Positions 1 through 7,587 of a DNA stretch of 20,679 nucleotides are shown piece by piece. The DNA is taken from positions 1-20,679 of the forward strand of contig CAZYTO010000073.1 of the NCBI GenBank assembly GCA_964650405.1, in the 5' to 3' direction. Made by a program: the position numbers and the translations under genes. Numbering within the stretch: the stretch's first letter is position 1; the number at the start of each line of letters is the position of its first letter. Source of the stretch: CAZYTO01 sp964650405. Lineage in GTDB: Bacteria; Acidobacteriota; Thermoanaerobaculia; Gp7-AA8. The notes under the pieces are model-generated. The model did no database searches and was not told the DNA's origin. It was given only the letters and a program-made list of their open reading frames with translations.

Positions 1-1
1 G

Positions 2-241
2 GCCTTCTTCGGCGGCTCCCGCTTCTGGAGCGACGGGTGGCGCGCCATGCGCGCCACCGCCTACAACATCGACGCCGAAAAGCTCCCCGACTTCTACCGC
101 AACCGCACGCTGCTGAAGACGGAGGTCACCGCCGCGGACGTCGCCGAAGCGGCACTCTTCCTGGCCGGACCGCGCTCCGCCAAGACCACCGGCGCGATGC
201 TGCCCGTGGACGGAGGGGTGAAGGAAGCGTTCCCGCGTTGA
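2..241 (+). CDS. Bifunctional rhamnulose-1-phosphate aldolase/short-chain dehydrogenase, C-terminal end (partial)
   Basis: This frame is open from the left edge, so the gene starts outside the window; about 79 residues are visible. They look like the last part of a short-chain dehydrogenase: a helix with FYRNRTLLK, then a DVAEAALFLA segment, then a TTGAMLPVDGG motif and the ending EAFPR. This tail, including the terminal AFPR, is what I associate with the large two-domain enzymes that join a class II (RhaD/FucA-type) aldolase to an SDR domain and act in rhamnose or other deoxysugar breakdown. The catalytic residues of both domains lie upstream and cannot be checked. A stand-alone SDR is the alternative. 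The stop lies 4 bp from the convergent stop of the next gene, with no terminator between them. Confidence 0.7.
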   Translation, partial: AFFGGSRFWSDGWRAMRATAYNIDAEKLPDFYRNRTLLKTEVTAADVAEAALFLAGPRSAKTTGAMLPVDGGVKEAFPR

Positions 242-245
242 CGGA

Positions 246-743
246 CTATCTCCCCTCCGCCCGCTTCCGGATGGCCCGCAGCCACATCCTGCGAATGAAC
301 GCGCTCCCCGCTCGGATGACGAGCCAGTAGCAGCCGAACCGAATCCAGGCACCGCGGTCGGCCGTGGTGATGCGCGTCTCCGTCGTGAGGCGCACGCGAT
401 CGCCTTCCGGCTCGAGGTGGAAGTTCATCGCCGCCAGGGCGCGCTTCGGCGGGATCACGTACATCCCGACGACGATCTCCCGCGGCGCCTCCTCGGCGAT
501 GAGGTGAAAGCCGCTGCGCAGGGCCACGTCCAGGAGCGGCGCATCCGGCCCTGGATTGAGGATGCTCTCCGGGCCCGGGCGGCCGCAGCGGCGGATGGCC
601 ACGAGGGTACGGAAGAGGAAGATCGCGCGTGCGGGCACCTCGCGCACGGCGGCGTAGACCCGATCGATCGGCGCGGAGACCCAGGTTGCATGCCGTTCGG
701 CGAATTGCCAGCGGGGAACGGCGTCATCGAGCAGCGTCATCAT
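246..743 (-). CDS. SRPBCC/polyketide cyclase-like protein
   Basis: Protein of 165 aa if it starts at the ATG at 743; a second ATG follows at 740, and the frame is open to an ATG at 812. I prefer 743 because CTGGAG lies just upstream and the conserved-looking part begins there. The N-terminal stretch (HATWVSAPIDRVYAAVREV) has the pattern of the first strand and helix of a START/SRPBCC fold. The middle has a REIVVGMYV strand, and the end has paired strands (FHLEPEGDRVRLTTETRI) followed by a long amphipathic C-terminal helix (WLRAIRKRAEGR). Such proteins bind hydrophobic ligands or act as small cyclases or hydrolases; the ligand cannot be predicted. No catalytic motif is visible. It is convergent with the gene to its left and divergent from the peptidase to its right. 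Confidence 0.6.
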   Translation of the reverse strand: MMTLLDDAVPRWQFAERHATWVSAPIDRVYAAVREVPARAIFLFRTLVAIRRCGRPGPESILNPGPDAPLLDVALRSGFHLIAEEAPREIVVGMYVIPPKRALAAMNFHLEPEGDRVRLTTETRITTADRGAWIRFGCYWLVIRAGSAFIRRMWLRAIRKRAEGR

Positions 744-843
744 GACTCCAGGGCATACACCTACGTTGAAGAAGACCTGAACACAAGGCTGGCGGCCATT
801 CAAAGTTTTCAAAGTGAAGGCTTGCGGTCACGCTCCGAGCCTA

Positions 844-849
844 TATCCT
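844..849 (+). promoter_or_regulatory. Candidate -10 box of the S9 peptidase gene (leaderless start)
   Basis: TATCCT lies 8 nt before the ATG at 858, with no Shine-Dalgarno sequence in between. Transcription from such a box would begin at or next to the start codon. The same hexamer sits 6 nt before the VOC gene start at 7588. Confidence 0.4.
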
Positions 850-857
850 TTCCGCCC

Positions 858-3329
858 ATGCGCCGACCTCTCGCGTTGCTTGCCCCCGCCCTGCTCCTCG
901 CCCTGCTTCTCGCCGCCCTTCCGCTCGCCGCGCAGTACCGGGTCCCGCCGAAGGAACTGGCGGAGGTGGTCGATGCCCCGCCCACGCCGGCCGGGCTGCC
1001 CTCGCCCGACGGCAAGTGGCTGCTGCTCATCCAGCAGCCGTCGATGCTGACCATCGAGGATCTGTCGCAGGCGGAGCTGAAGCTGGCCGGAGTCCGCTTC
1101 AACCCCGAGACGCACGACGAGACGCGGACGCTCTACGCGACGTCGTTGACCCTGGCGCCCATCGCGGGAGGCCCGTCGCGCCCGATCGCCGGCATCCCGG
1201 CCGGAGCGCGGATGCACCACCCCGCCTGGTCGCCCGACGCATCGAAGGTGGCATTCACCGTCTCCACGCCGGCAGGCGTGGAGCTGTGGGTGGCCGACGT
1301 CGCCTCGGCCGGCGCGCACCGCGTGGGAGGGTTCGTCGTCAATCAGTCGCTGCGGCGGCCGTTCGAATGGATGCCGGACAGTCATTCCGTGCTGGCCGCG
1401 GTCGTGCCGTCGGGCCGCCCCGCGGCGCCGGCCACGCAGCGCATGCCGGCCGGGCCGGCTGTCCAGGAAAGCCACGGCCGCAAGACGCCCGCGCCGACGT
1501 ACGAGGACATGCTGCAGAACGAGTCCGACGCGGCGCTGTTCGAGTACCACATGCAGGCGATACTCATGCGCGTGCCGCTCGACGGCGGCGAGCCGTCGAC
1601 GGTCGCACCGTCGTCGATCCTCTTGCGCTTCTCGCCGTCGCCCGACGGCCGGTTCGCCCTCCTCGAAAGCGCCCATCGCCCGTTTTCGTACACGGTTCCC
1701 CTTTACCGCTTCCCGCAGCACATCGCCATCTGGTCGTTGCCCGGCCAGGGGGCCGGACAGCGGGTGCGTGAGATCGCCGACCTGCCGCTCGCCGATCAGG
1801 TGCCCACGAACTTCGACGCCGTCCGCACCGGCCCGCGCGACGTGGAGTGGCGCGCCGACAAGCCGGCCGTGGTCCTGTGGGCCGAGGCCCTCGACGGCGG
1901 CAATCCGCGCAAGGACGTCCCGGCTCGCGATCGGCTTCTCACGCTCGGCGAGCCGTTCACCGGCACGCCGGCAACACTCTTCGACGTGCCGCTGCGCTAC
2001 GAGGGCATCCGCTGGTCGAGTGACGATCTGGCCCTCGTCCGTAGCGCCCGCTGGAAGGACCGCAAGACGCAGACCTGGCGCATCCGTCCCGGCCACCCGG
2101 AAGCGGCCGCGGACCTGATCTTCGACCGTTCGTCAGAAGACCGCTACTCCGATCCGGGGACGCCGCAGTCGATGTCCAATGCCGCCGGCCAGGAAGTGCT
2201 GCGCCAGGCGGGTGACGCGCATTCGATCTTCCTCGTGGGCGGCGGAGCGTCGCCGGAAGGGGCGCGGCCGTTCCTTGACCGGTTCGACGTCGACGCGAAG
2301 AAAGCGACGCGCCTTTTCCGCTCCGATGCTCCGTACTACGAGGCGCCGGTGGAAGTGCTCGATCCGAAGGGCTCGCGTTTCCTCACGCGACGCGAAACGG
2401 TGAGCGAGCCGCCGAACTACGTTCTCCATGACGCCAAGGCCGCGCCGCGGGCGCTGACGACGTTCACGAATCCCCTTCCCGAGCTGGCCAGGGCGTCGAA
2501 GGAAGTCATCCGCTACAAGCGCGCCGACGGCGTCGATCTGAATGCCACGCTCTACCTGCCATCCGGTTACGACGCCAAGCGCGACGGACCGCTGCCGGTG
2601 GTGATGTGGGCGTACCCGGCCGAGTTCAAGAGCGCCGCGGCGGCCAGCCAGGTCACGACGTCCCAGTACCGCTTCACCCGCGCGCCGGCCATGGGCTCGC
2701 CGATCTTCTTCGTCCTGCGCGGCTACGCGGTGCTGGACAATCCGACCATCCCCATCGTCGGCGAAGGGAACGCCGAGCCGAACGACACCTACATCGAGCA
2801 GCTCGTGGCCGGGGCGAAGGCGGCCGTCGAAGAGCTGGCGCGGCGCGGCGTCGGCGATCGCGACCGGATGGCCATCGCCGGCCACTCCTACGGCGCGTTC
2901 ATGACCGCCAACCTGCTGGCCCACTCCGATCTCTTCCGAGCCGGCATCGCCCGCAGCGGCGCCTACAACCGGACGCTCACGCCGTTCAGCTTCCAGGCCG
3001 AGGAGCGCAGCTACTGGGAGGCGTCCGACACGTACACCAAGATGTCCCCCTTCACGTACGCGAACAAGATCCACGATCCGCTGCTGCTCATCCACGGCGA
3101 GGAGGACGACAACACCGGCACGTTCCCCATCCAGTCCGAGCGGCTCTACGCGGCCGTCTCCGGCCTCGGCGGCAACGTGCGCCTGGTCATGCTGCCGAAG
3201 GAAGCACACGGTTACCGCGCCCGCGAGACCGCGCTGCACGTGCTGTGGGAGATGGACCAGTGGCTCGACAAGTACGTGAAGAACGCGCCGAAACGCGCGG
3301 CCGGGGAGGCGGCGAAGAGCGCGCCGTGA
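858..3329 (+). CDS. Secreted S9 family prolyl oligopeptidase (glutamyl endopeptidase-like)
   Basis: Protein of 823 aa. The frame is open further upstream, but the ATG at 858 begins a clear signal peptide (MRRPLALLAP, a leucine-rich core, then an LAAQ cleavage-type site near residue 25), so the mature enzyme should be exported. Residues from about 30 have the PPKELAEVVDAPPTP motif that I associate with S9D-type glutamyl endopeptidases. A seven-bladed beta-propeller region follows to about residue 540, then an alpha/beta hydrolase domain. The catalytic triad is visible: Ser677 in GHSYGAF, Asp750 in HGEEDDNTG and His784 in KEAHGY. All are present, so the enzyme should be active, cleaving peptides in the periplasm. 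Length is normal for the group. A GC-rich inverted repeat (3351-3381) follows the stop in a convergent gap. Confidence 0.9.
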   Translation: MRRPLALLAPALLLALLLAALPLAAQYRVPPKELAEVVDAPPTPAGLPSPDGKWLLLIQQPSMLTIEDLSQAELKLAGVRFNPETHDETRTLYATSLTLAPIAGGPSRPIAGIPAGARMHHPAWSPDASKVAFTVSTPAGVELWVADVASAGAHRVGGFVVNQSLRRPFEWMPDSHSVLAAVVPSGRPAAPATQRMPAGPAVQESHGRKTPAPTYEDMLQNESDAALFEYHMQAILMRVPLDGGEPSTVAPSSILLRFSPSPDGRFALLESAHRPFSYTVPLYRFPQHIAIWSLPGQGAGQRVREIADLPLADQVPTNFDAVRTGPRDVEWRADKPAVVLWAEALDGGNPRKDVPARDRLLTLGEPFTGTPATLFDVPLRYEGIRWSSDDLALVRSARWKDRKTQTWRIRPGHPEAAADLIFDRSSEDRYSDPGTPQSMSNAAGQEVLRQAGDAHSIFLVGGGASPEGARPFLDRFDVDAKKATRLFRSDAPYYEAPVEVLDPKGSRFLTRRETVSEPPNYVLHDAKAAPRALTTFTNPLPELARASKEVIRYKRADGVDLNATLYLPSGYDAKRDGPLPVVMWAYPAEFKSAAAASQVTTSQYRFTRAPAMGSPIFFVLRGYAVLDNPTIPIVGEGNAEPNDTYIEQLVAGAKAAVEELARRGVGDRDRMAIAGHSYGAFMTANLLAHSDLFRAGIARSGAYNRTLTPFSFQAEERSYWEASDTYTKMSPFTYANKIHDPLLLIHGEEDDNTGTFPIQSERLYAAVSGLGGNVRLVMLPKEAHGYRARETALHVLWEMDQWLDKYVKNAPKRAAGEAAKSAP

Positions 3330-3350
3330 CGGGCGCGCCGGAGCGGGTAA

Positions 3351-3381
3351 CGGGTACCGGGGACGTGGGACCTGGTACCCG
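3351..3381. terminator. Hairpin between convergent genes
   Basis: CGGGTACC at 3351-3358 is matched by GGTACCCG at 3374-3381: perfect 8-bp arms around a 15-nt loop. It sits in the 54-bp gap between the stop of the S9 peptidase (plus) and the stop of the isocitrate lyase-family gene (minus). There is no T tract, so it may be a weak bidirectional terminator or transcript-end stabiliser. Confidence 0.4.
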
Positions 3382-3383
3382 AT

Positions 3384-4217
3384 CTATCGCATGATCCGAT
3401 TCAACTCGCGAGGAGTCGCTGCCATGCCGGCAAAGGAAAACGAACCGCTCTCCTGCATCTCCTGGGCGGCACGCATGAAGGCACCGATCGCGGTCCGGTA
3501 GAGCGCGCTTCCGACGCTGATGCGCTTCACGCCGAGGGCGGAGAGCTCGGCCAGAGTCATCTGCACGCCTTGCAATCCCATGACTACATTCACGGGACGG
3601 GTCACCGAGCCGACGACGGCGGCGATGTCATCGGACGTCGCCAGGCCGGGCGCGTACAGAACATCGGCGCCCGCCTCCTGATACGCCTGCAGGCGCTTCA
3701 CGGTGTCCCGAAGATCCGGCCTTCCGCACAGATAATTCTCTGCCCGTGCGGTGAGCGTGAAAGGAAATGGCAGAGCATGCGCTGCCTCTGCGGCGGCTCG
3801 AACTCTTTCGATAGCCTGCCCGAGGTCGTAGATGGGGCGGTCCGGCTGGCCGGTCGCGTCCTCGATCGAGCATCCAACCAGCCCGGCGCTCGCCGCGAGG
3901 CGAATCGTTTCGGCGACCACCTCCGAGGAGTCTCCAAACCCGTTTTCCAGGTCGGCACTCACGGGCAGCGGCGTGGCCGCCACGATTCGTGACGCGTATG
4001 CCAGCGTTTCCTCGCGATCGAGGGTGTTGTCCAACCGCCCACATGAGAACGCATATCCCATGCTGGTCGTGGCCAGCGCTTCGAAGCCGTAGTGCGCCAA
4101 CAGGCGAGCGCTCCCGACATCCCACGGGTTCGGGATGATGAAGGCCGGCTGGCGTTCATGGAGTGCGCGAAACGCCTTCCCCTTTTCCAATTGACTCGGC
4201 TGTCCGGTTGGGTTCAT
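3384..4217 (-). CDS. Isocitrate lyase/phosphoenolpyruvate mutase family protein
   Basis: Protein of 277 aa with a good Shine-Dalgarno (GGGAGAG) a few bases before the ATG. It has the family landmarks: PNPWDVGSARLL near residues 29-40, the strand ATTSMGYAFSCG near 49-60, the metal-binding SADLENGFG loop with Asp89 and Glu91, and the GCSIED segment. The family breaks or rearranges C-C or C-P bonds in 2-oxo and phosphono acids through an enolate held by Mg2+. The KKCGH active-site loop of true isocitrate lyases is absent and the protein is much shorter, so it is not a glyoxylate-cycle enzyme. Carboxyphosphonoenolpyruvate mutase-like or oxaloacetate/methylisocitrate-type activity remains open. 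A palindrome lies in its 5' leader. The AraC gene upstream is on the same strand, 161 bp away. Confidence 0.85.
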   Translation of the reverse strand: MNPTGQPSQLEKGKAFRALHERQPAFIIPNPWDVGSARLLAHYGFEALATTSMGYAFSCGRLDNTLDREETLAYASRIVAATPLPVSADLENGFGDSSEVVAETIRLAASAGLVGCSIEDATGQPDRPIYDLGQAIERVRAAAEAAHALPFPFTLTARAENYLCGRPDLRDTVKRLQAYQEAGADVLYAPGLATSDDIAAVVGSVTRPVNVVMGLQGVQMTLAELSALGVKRISVGSALYRTAIGAFMRAAQEMQESGSFSFAGMAATPRELNRIMR

Positions 4218-4239
4218 GGCTCTCTCCCGTCTGGCAAGG

Positions 4240-4254
4240 CTTCAGCGGCTGAAG
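4240..4254. promoter_or_regulatory. Palindrome upstream of the isocitrate lyase-family gene (candidate operator)
   Basis: CTTCAGCGGCTGAAG is a perfect 7-bp inverted repeat around one base, ending 23 nt before the start codon of the minus-strand gene. A TACTCT hexamer read on the minus strand (4253-4258) overlaps its outer edge and could be the -10 box. A repressor bound here would cover the transcription start. It is also a possible short terminator of the upstream AraC gene. Confidence 0.35.
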
Positions 4255-4378
4255 AGTAATCCTTGAATACCCACGAACACTTCCAGCTCCATCGAAATGT
4301 GCTTGCTCACCGCTCCTCTTCGAACGGGACTGGAAGCGCATCGCCGCGCGTTCGGCATGACGTTCGGATCACCGGCCC

Positions 4379-5257
4379 CTACGCCAACACCACCCGCAGC
4401 CGCGCCGCTTCGTCGGCCGGGCTGTTGCCGAAGAAGCGTTTGAACTCGCGGCTGAACTGGGAGGGGCTCTCGTAGCCCACGCGGCCGGCGGCGACACCGG
4501 CGCCGAGGCCCTCGTGGACCATGAGCAGCCGCGCCTTGTGGAGGCGGACGGCCTTCAGATACTGCAGCGGCGATGACGACGTCACGGCCTTGAAGCTGTG
4601 GTGGAAGGTGGAGACGCTCATGCCCGATTCGCGGGCCAGCGTCTCCACGTCGAGCGAGCCGGAGTAGTCGGCGTGCATGCGGCGCAGGGCGCGGGCGATC
4701 TGGCCGAAATTGCTGTGGCGCGCCGCCAGCACGCGCAGCGCGTCGCCCTGGGGCCCCCGCAGCACGCGGTAGGTGATCTCCCGCACGACCTGCGGACCGA
4801 GGATGCGCGCATCGGACGGCGACTGCAGGCACTCCAGCAGGCGCGTGGCCGCATCGCACAGGCCCTCGTTCAGCGGCGTGGCGTAGATGCCCCGCGGCAG
4901 GGCCACGGTGGACGTGGGCGCGTCGTCCATCTCCAGCAGCAGCTCGGCGATGGTGGCGGGCTCGACGCGCACCGACAGACCGAGGAGCGGCTTCTCCGGC
5001 GTCCCGTGCGTCTCGCACTCGAACGGCAGGGGGACGGAAAGGACGAGGTAGTTCTTCGGATCGTAGTCGTAGACCTGCCCGCCGAGGAAGCCGCGCTTGC
5101 GGCCCTGGGCGATGATGAAGATGCCGGGCTCGTAGACCACGGGATTGCGACCGATGGTGCGCGTGGCGCGCATGAAGCGCACACCGGCCAGGACGGAGTC
5201 ACTGTAGCCCTCGCCTCGGGCCAGACGACCGAGCAATTCGACGAGGCGGTTTCCCAT
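4379..5257 (-). CDS. AraC family transcriptional regulator (AraC_N type)
   Basis: Protein of 292 aa from the ATG at 5257; the frame is open to 5518, but the residues before 5257 are low in complexity and unlike the family. Residues about 20-165 match the AraC_N domain seen by eye (EGYSDSVLAGVRFMRAT, then a PGIFIIAQGRK strand and an NYLVLSVPLPFEC strand). Residues about 190-285 hold two helix-turn-helix units: DVETLARESGMSVSTFHHSFK, then the GYESPSQFSREFKRFFG signature of the second HTH. This subfamily is often encoded next to oxidoreductases, and here a divergent aldo/keto reductase starts 215 bp away, so it is the likely regulator of that gene. No Shine-Dalgarno is seen at this start. Confidence 0.88.
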   Translation of the reverse strand: MGNRLVELLGRLARGEGYSDSVLAGVRFMRATRTIGRNPVVYEPGIFIIAQGRKRGFLGGQVYDYDPKNYLVLSVPLPFECETHGTPEKPLLGLSVRVEPATIAELLLEMDDAPTSTVALPRGIYATPLNEGLCDAATRLLECLQSPSDARILGPQVVREITYRVLRGPQGDALRVLAARHSNFGQIARALRRMHADYSGSLDVETLARESGMSVSTFHHSFKAVTSSSPLQYLKAVRLHKARLLMVHEGLGAGVAAGRVGYESPSQFSREFKRFFGNSPADEAARLRVVLA

Positions 5258-5340
5258 GCTGACGTGCGAGCAGGAGGCGGCGAGCGGCCAGCAGGAGATC
5301 GGTGTTTCTTCGCTCGCCGTCTCTCCGCTTCCCTCGTCAG

Positions 5341-5346
5341 AGTATA
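5341..5346 (-). promoter_or_regulatory. Candidate -10 box for the AraC regulator
   Basis: Read on the minus strand this is TATACT, a strong -10 match in GC-rich DNA, about 84 bp before the ATG at 5257. A TTGTAA hexamer lies upstream but at a 21-bp spacing, which is too long for a standard sigma-70 promoter. Confidence 0.35.
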
Positions 5347-5472
5347 GGTTCGCGGCTGGCGACAGTGTTACAAAAGTCCGCCACGCAGCAGAATCAGGCA
5401 AGCCTTTCCGACGATCCGGTATGGAGCGCCGGGCTCCCGCGACCGATATTACGGACCGTGAAAGGAACAACG

Positions 5473-6465
5473 ATGATCCAACGTCAACTCGGTTCCCAGG
5501 GACTTCGCGTTTCGGCACTCGGCCTCGGCTGCATGGGCATGAGCGAGTTCTACGACCCGTCGCAGATGAACGACGAGGAGTCGATCCGCGTCATCCACCA
5601 CTTCCTCGACGCGGGCGGCAACTTCCTCGATACGGCGGACATGTACGGCGTGGGCCGCAACGAGGAGCTGGTGGGCAGAGCCATCGCCGGCCGCCGCGAC
5701 CAGGTCGTGCTGGCCACGAAGTTCGCGAATGTCCGCGGCCCCAACGGCGAGTTCCTCGGCGTTCGCGGCGACCGCCAGTACGTGCTCGAGTCGTGTGACG
5801 CCAGCCTGAAGCGCCTGAAGGTCGACGTCATCGACCTCTACTACCAGCACCGCGTCGACCCGAACGTTCCCATCGAAGAGACCATCGGCGCGATGGCCGA
5901 GCTGGTCAAGGCCGGCAAAGTCCGCTACCTCGGCATGTCGGAGGCGGCCGCGAAGACCGTCCGCCGCGCCCATGCCGTCCATCCCATCTCGGCCCTGCAG
6001 ACGGAGTACTCGCTCTGGACGCGCGACCCCGAGGACGAGATCCTCCCCACGATCCGCGAGCTCGGCATCGGATTCGTCGCCTACAGTCCCCTCGGCCGCG
6101 GCTTCCTCAGCGGACAGTTCCGGACGGCCGACGACCTTCCGGCCGACGACTACCGCCGCCTCTCGCCGCGCTTCCAGGGCGAGAACTTCCAGAAGAACCT
6201 CGACCTGGTGAAGGAGATCGAGCGGATCGCCGCATCGAAGAACTGCACGCCGAGCCAACTGGCCCTGGCCTGGGTGCTGGCCCAGGGCGACGACATCGTC
6301 CCCATCCCCGGCACGAAGCGGGTGAAGTACCTCGACGAGAACCTCGGCGCGGTCGCGGTGAAGCTGACCGCGGAGGAGCGGAAGCGGATCGACGACATCC
6401 TCCCCGCCGGCGCCGCCGCCGGCGATCGCTACCCGGCAGCGTCACTGCGGGCGGTCAATCTCTGA
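5473..6465 (+). CDS. Aldo/keto reductase
   Basis: Protein of 330 aa. The start is fixed by AAAGGA 6-7 nt before the ATG; upstream frame extension is non-homologous. It is a cytoplasmic NADPH-dependent carbonyl reductase of the (beta/alpha)8 type. The catalytic tetrad is complete: Asp53 and Tyr58 in LDTADMYG, Lys83 in LATKF, His126 in YYQHRVDP. The NADP-binding end is seen in VPIPGTKRVKYLDEN. The LGLGCMGMSEFYDP opening is typical of the group that includes plant and yeast auxin-induced/perakine-reductase-like and bacterial YhdN-like enzymes. The divergent AraC gene probably controls it. A strong hairpin follows the stop. The substrate is unknown; small aldehydes are usual for this group. Confidence 0.92.
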   Translation: MIQRQLGSQGLRVSALGLGCMGMSEFYDPSQMNDEESIRVIHHFLDAGGNFLDTADMYGVGRNEELVGRAIAGRRDQVVLATKFANVRGPNGEFLGVRGDRQYVLESCDASLKRLKVDVIDLYYQHRVDPNVPIEETIGAMAELVKAGKVRYLGMSEAAAKTVRRAHAVHPISALQTEYSLWTRDPEDEILPTIRELGIGFVAYSPLGRGFLSGQFRTADDLPADDYRRLSPRFQGENFQKNLDLVKEIERIAASKNCTPSQLALAWVLAQGDDIVPIPGTKRVKYLDENLGAVAVKLTAEERKRIDDILPAGAAAGDRYPAASLRAVNL

Positions 6466-6471
6466 TCTTCG

Positions 6472-6502
6472 CGCTGCCGTCCCTCACCTGAGGGCGGCAG
6501 CG
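6472..6502 (+). terminator. Likely terminator of the aldo/keto reductase gene
   Basis: CGCTGCCGTCC (6472-6482) pairs with GGGCGGCAGCG (6492-6502): an 11-bp stem with one G-U pair and a 9-nt loop, starting 7 nt after the stop codon. The following TTACTTC is only weakly T-rich, so Rho-independent function is likely but not certain. Confidence 0.6.
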
Positions 6503-6537
6503 TTACTTCACGCGCGCGAGCTGGAGGAGTTGCGTGT

Positions 6538-6712
6538 TCAGGCCGGCGCCCGCTCCGGCCGCTTGATCCCGAGCACCACGATCTTGTGATGGAGGTGCGT
6601 GCGCCGGATATCGAGGAGCTCCGCGGCGCGGCTGACGTTCCAGTTCGTTCGCTGCAGCACGACCTCGAGGTACTCCTTCCCGGCCTTCCCCTCTAAGTAC
6701 AGTTCCGCCGGA
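6538..6712 (-). pseudogene. C-terminal stub of an NtrC-type regulator (Fis-like HTH)
   Basis: About 57 residues ending at a TGA match the last domain of sigma-54-dependent response regulators: KEYLEVVLQRTNWNVSRAAE, then LLDIRRTHLHHKI and LGIKRP. This is the Fis-type DNA-binding helix-turn-helix. The receiver and AAA+ ATPase domains that should precede it are missing: upstream the same frame runs over the antisense of the neighbouring AraC gene. It is best read as the remnant of a truncated gene. A free-standing small DNA-binding protein is possible, but I see no convincing start or ribosome-binding site. Confidence 0.6.
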
Positions 6713-6760
6713 GAGAGTGCCCAAGACGGGCGGCCGAAGCGCGGTGCGCAGACGGCGGTC

Positions 6761-7534
6761 TCAGTTCGCGAAGTATTGCCGCGGCGTCGTGCCGAGGGCC
6801 TTGCGGAACATGGCGATGAACGCGCTCGGCGTGCTGTAGCCGAGGTCGAAGGCGACGCGGGTGATCTTCTCTCCGGCCGCCAGGAGGCGGAGCGAGCGCA
6901 CGAGGCGAAGCTGCTGGCGCCACTGTCCCAGCGAGAGGTGCGTCTCGGAGAGGAAGATCCGCTCGATGGTCCGCTTGCTGGCGCCGGCATCCTCGCAGAT
7001 CGCGCGCAGCGAGCGCGGGTTGCCGGGATCCACCGAGAGCGTCTCCGCCACCCGCGACGCGCGCGGATCGGACGGATAGACCAGTTGCAACGGCGAGATC
7101 TCCACGATCTTCAACTGATCGAGGATCAGATCGATGAGGTGGGACTCGGCGCGCACGCTTCGCCGCAGGGCCGGAAGCGAGCACGCATGAAGGATCAGCT
7201 CGCGCAGGAGGGGCGAGACGCTGACCACGCAGCAGCTCCGCGAGAAGCGCACCAGCCGCGCCTTGAAGTAGAGCGTTCGCATGGACACCGCGCCGTGGAT
7301 CGTCACTTCATGGGGAGTGCCTGCCGGAATCCACACCGCCCGGAGGGGCGGAACGATCCACGTACCTTCGGCGGTGGCCACGGTCATCACGCCGCGGCAG
7401 GCGTACACCAGTTGATGCTCGGGATGGAGATGCTTCGGGATCTGATGGCCGTCCGCGAAGTCGTGCACGGCGGGCGTCACCGGATCGGGCAACCCTCCGC
7501 AGACGATGACGCCGTCCTGTCGCGTTTGCAACAC
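6761..7534 (-). CDS. AraC family regulator with cupin sensor domain
   Basis: Protein of 257 aa starting at GTG 7534. The N-terminal cupin-type sensor (residues about 25-100) includes HLHPEHQLVYACRGVM and a VPPLRAVWIPAGTPHEV strand pair, the usual ligand pocket of this subfamily. The C-terminal half (about 155-257) carries two HTH motifs: RAICEDAGASKRTIERIF, and VAFDLGYSTPSAFIAMFRKA followed by the closing TPRQYF. The layout resembles small regulators of efflux or metabolism such as the NimR group. It is divergent from a VOC-family gene across only 53 bp, so the two probably share a control region. No Shine-Dalgarno; a TACGAT box lies 8 nt before the GTG. Confidence 0.88.
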   Translation of the reverse strand: MLQTRQDGVIVCGGLPDPVTPAVHDFADGHQIPKHLHPEHQLVYACRGVMTVATAEGTWIVPPLRAVWIPAGTPHEVTIHGAVSMRTLYFKARLVRFSRSCCVVSVSPLLRELILHACSLPALRRSVRAESHLIDLILDQLKIVEISPLQLVYPSDPRASRVAETLSVDPGNPRSLRAICEDAGASKRTIERIFLSETHLSLGQWRQQLRLVRSLRLLAAGEKITRVAFDLGYSTPSAFIAMFRKALGTTPRQYFAN

Positions 7535-7542
7535 TTCTTGTC

Positions 7543-7548
7543 ATCGTA
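7543..7548 (-). promoter_or_regulatory. Candidate -10 box of the cupin-AraC gene
   Basis: Read on the minus strand this is TACGAT, 8 nt before the GTG start at 7534. This spacing would place the transcript start on or beside the start codon. Confidence 0.4.
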
Positions 7549-7575
7549 ATGAAAGCCCGTTCGACGCACAACGCC

Positions 7576-7581
7576 TATCCT
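7576..7581 (+). promoter_or_regulatory. Candidate -10 box of the VOC gene
   Basis: TATCCT lies 6 nt before the ATG at 7588 with no Shine-Dalgarno between. It supports the ATG at 7588 over the in-frame ATG at 7549. Confidence 0.4.
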
Positions 7582-7587
7582 GTAGGC

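Noticed and set aside
417..857. Upstream extension of the S9 peptidase frame to 417
   Set aside because: The extra residues are antisense to the SRPBCC-like gene, have no family resemblance, and the ATG at 858 begins a clean signal peptide.
828..2096. Long minus-strand ORF of 422 codons
   Set aside because: It is antisense to the S9 peptidase and is a by-product of high GC; its translation is arginine-rich and without domain features.
2133..3239. Long minus-strand ORF of 368 codons
   Set aside because: Antisense to the catalytic domain of the S9 peptidase; no start signal and no recognisable domain.
3384..4217. True isocitrate lyase of the glyoxylate cycle
   Set aside because: The protein is much shorter and lacks the KKCGH active-site motif; only the superfamily assignment is safe.
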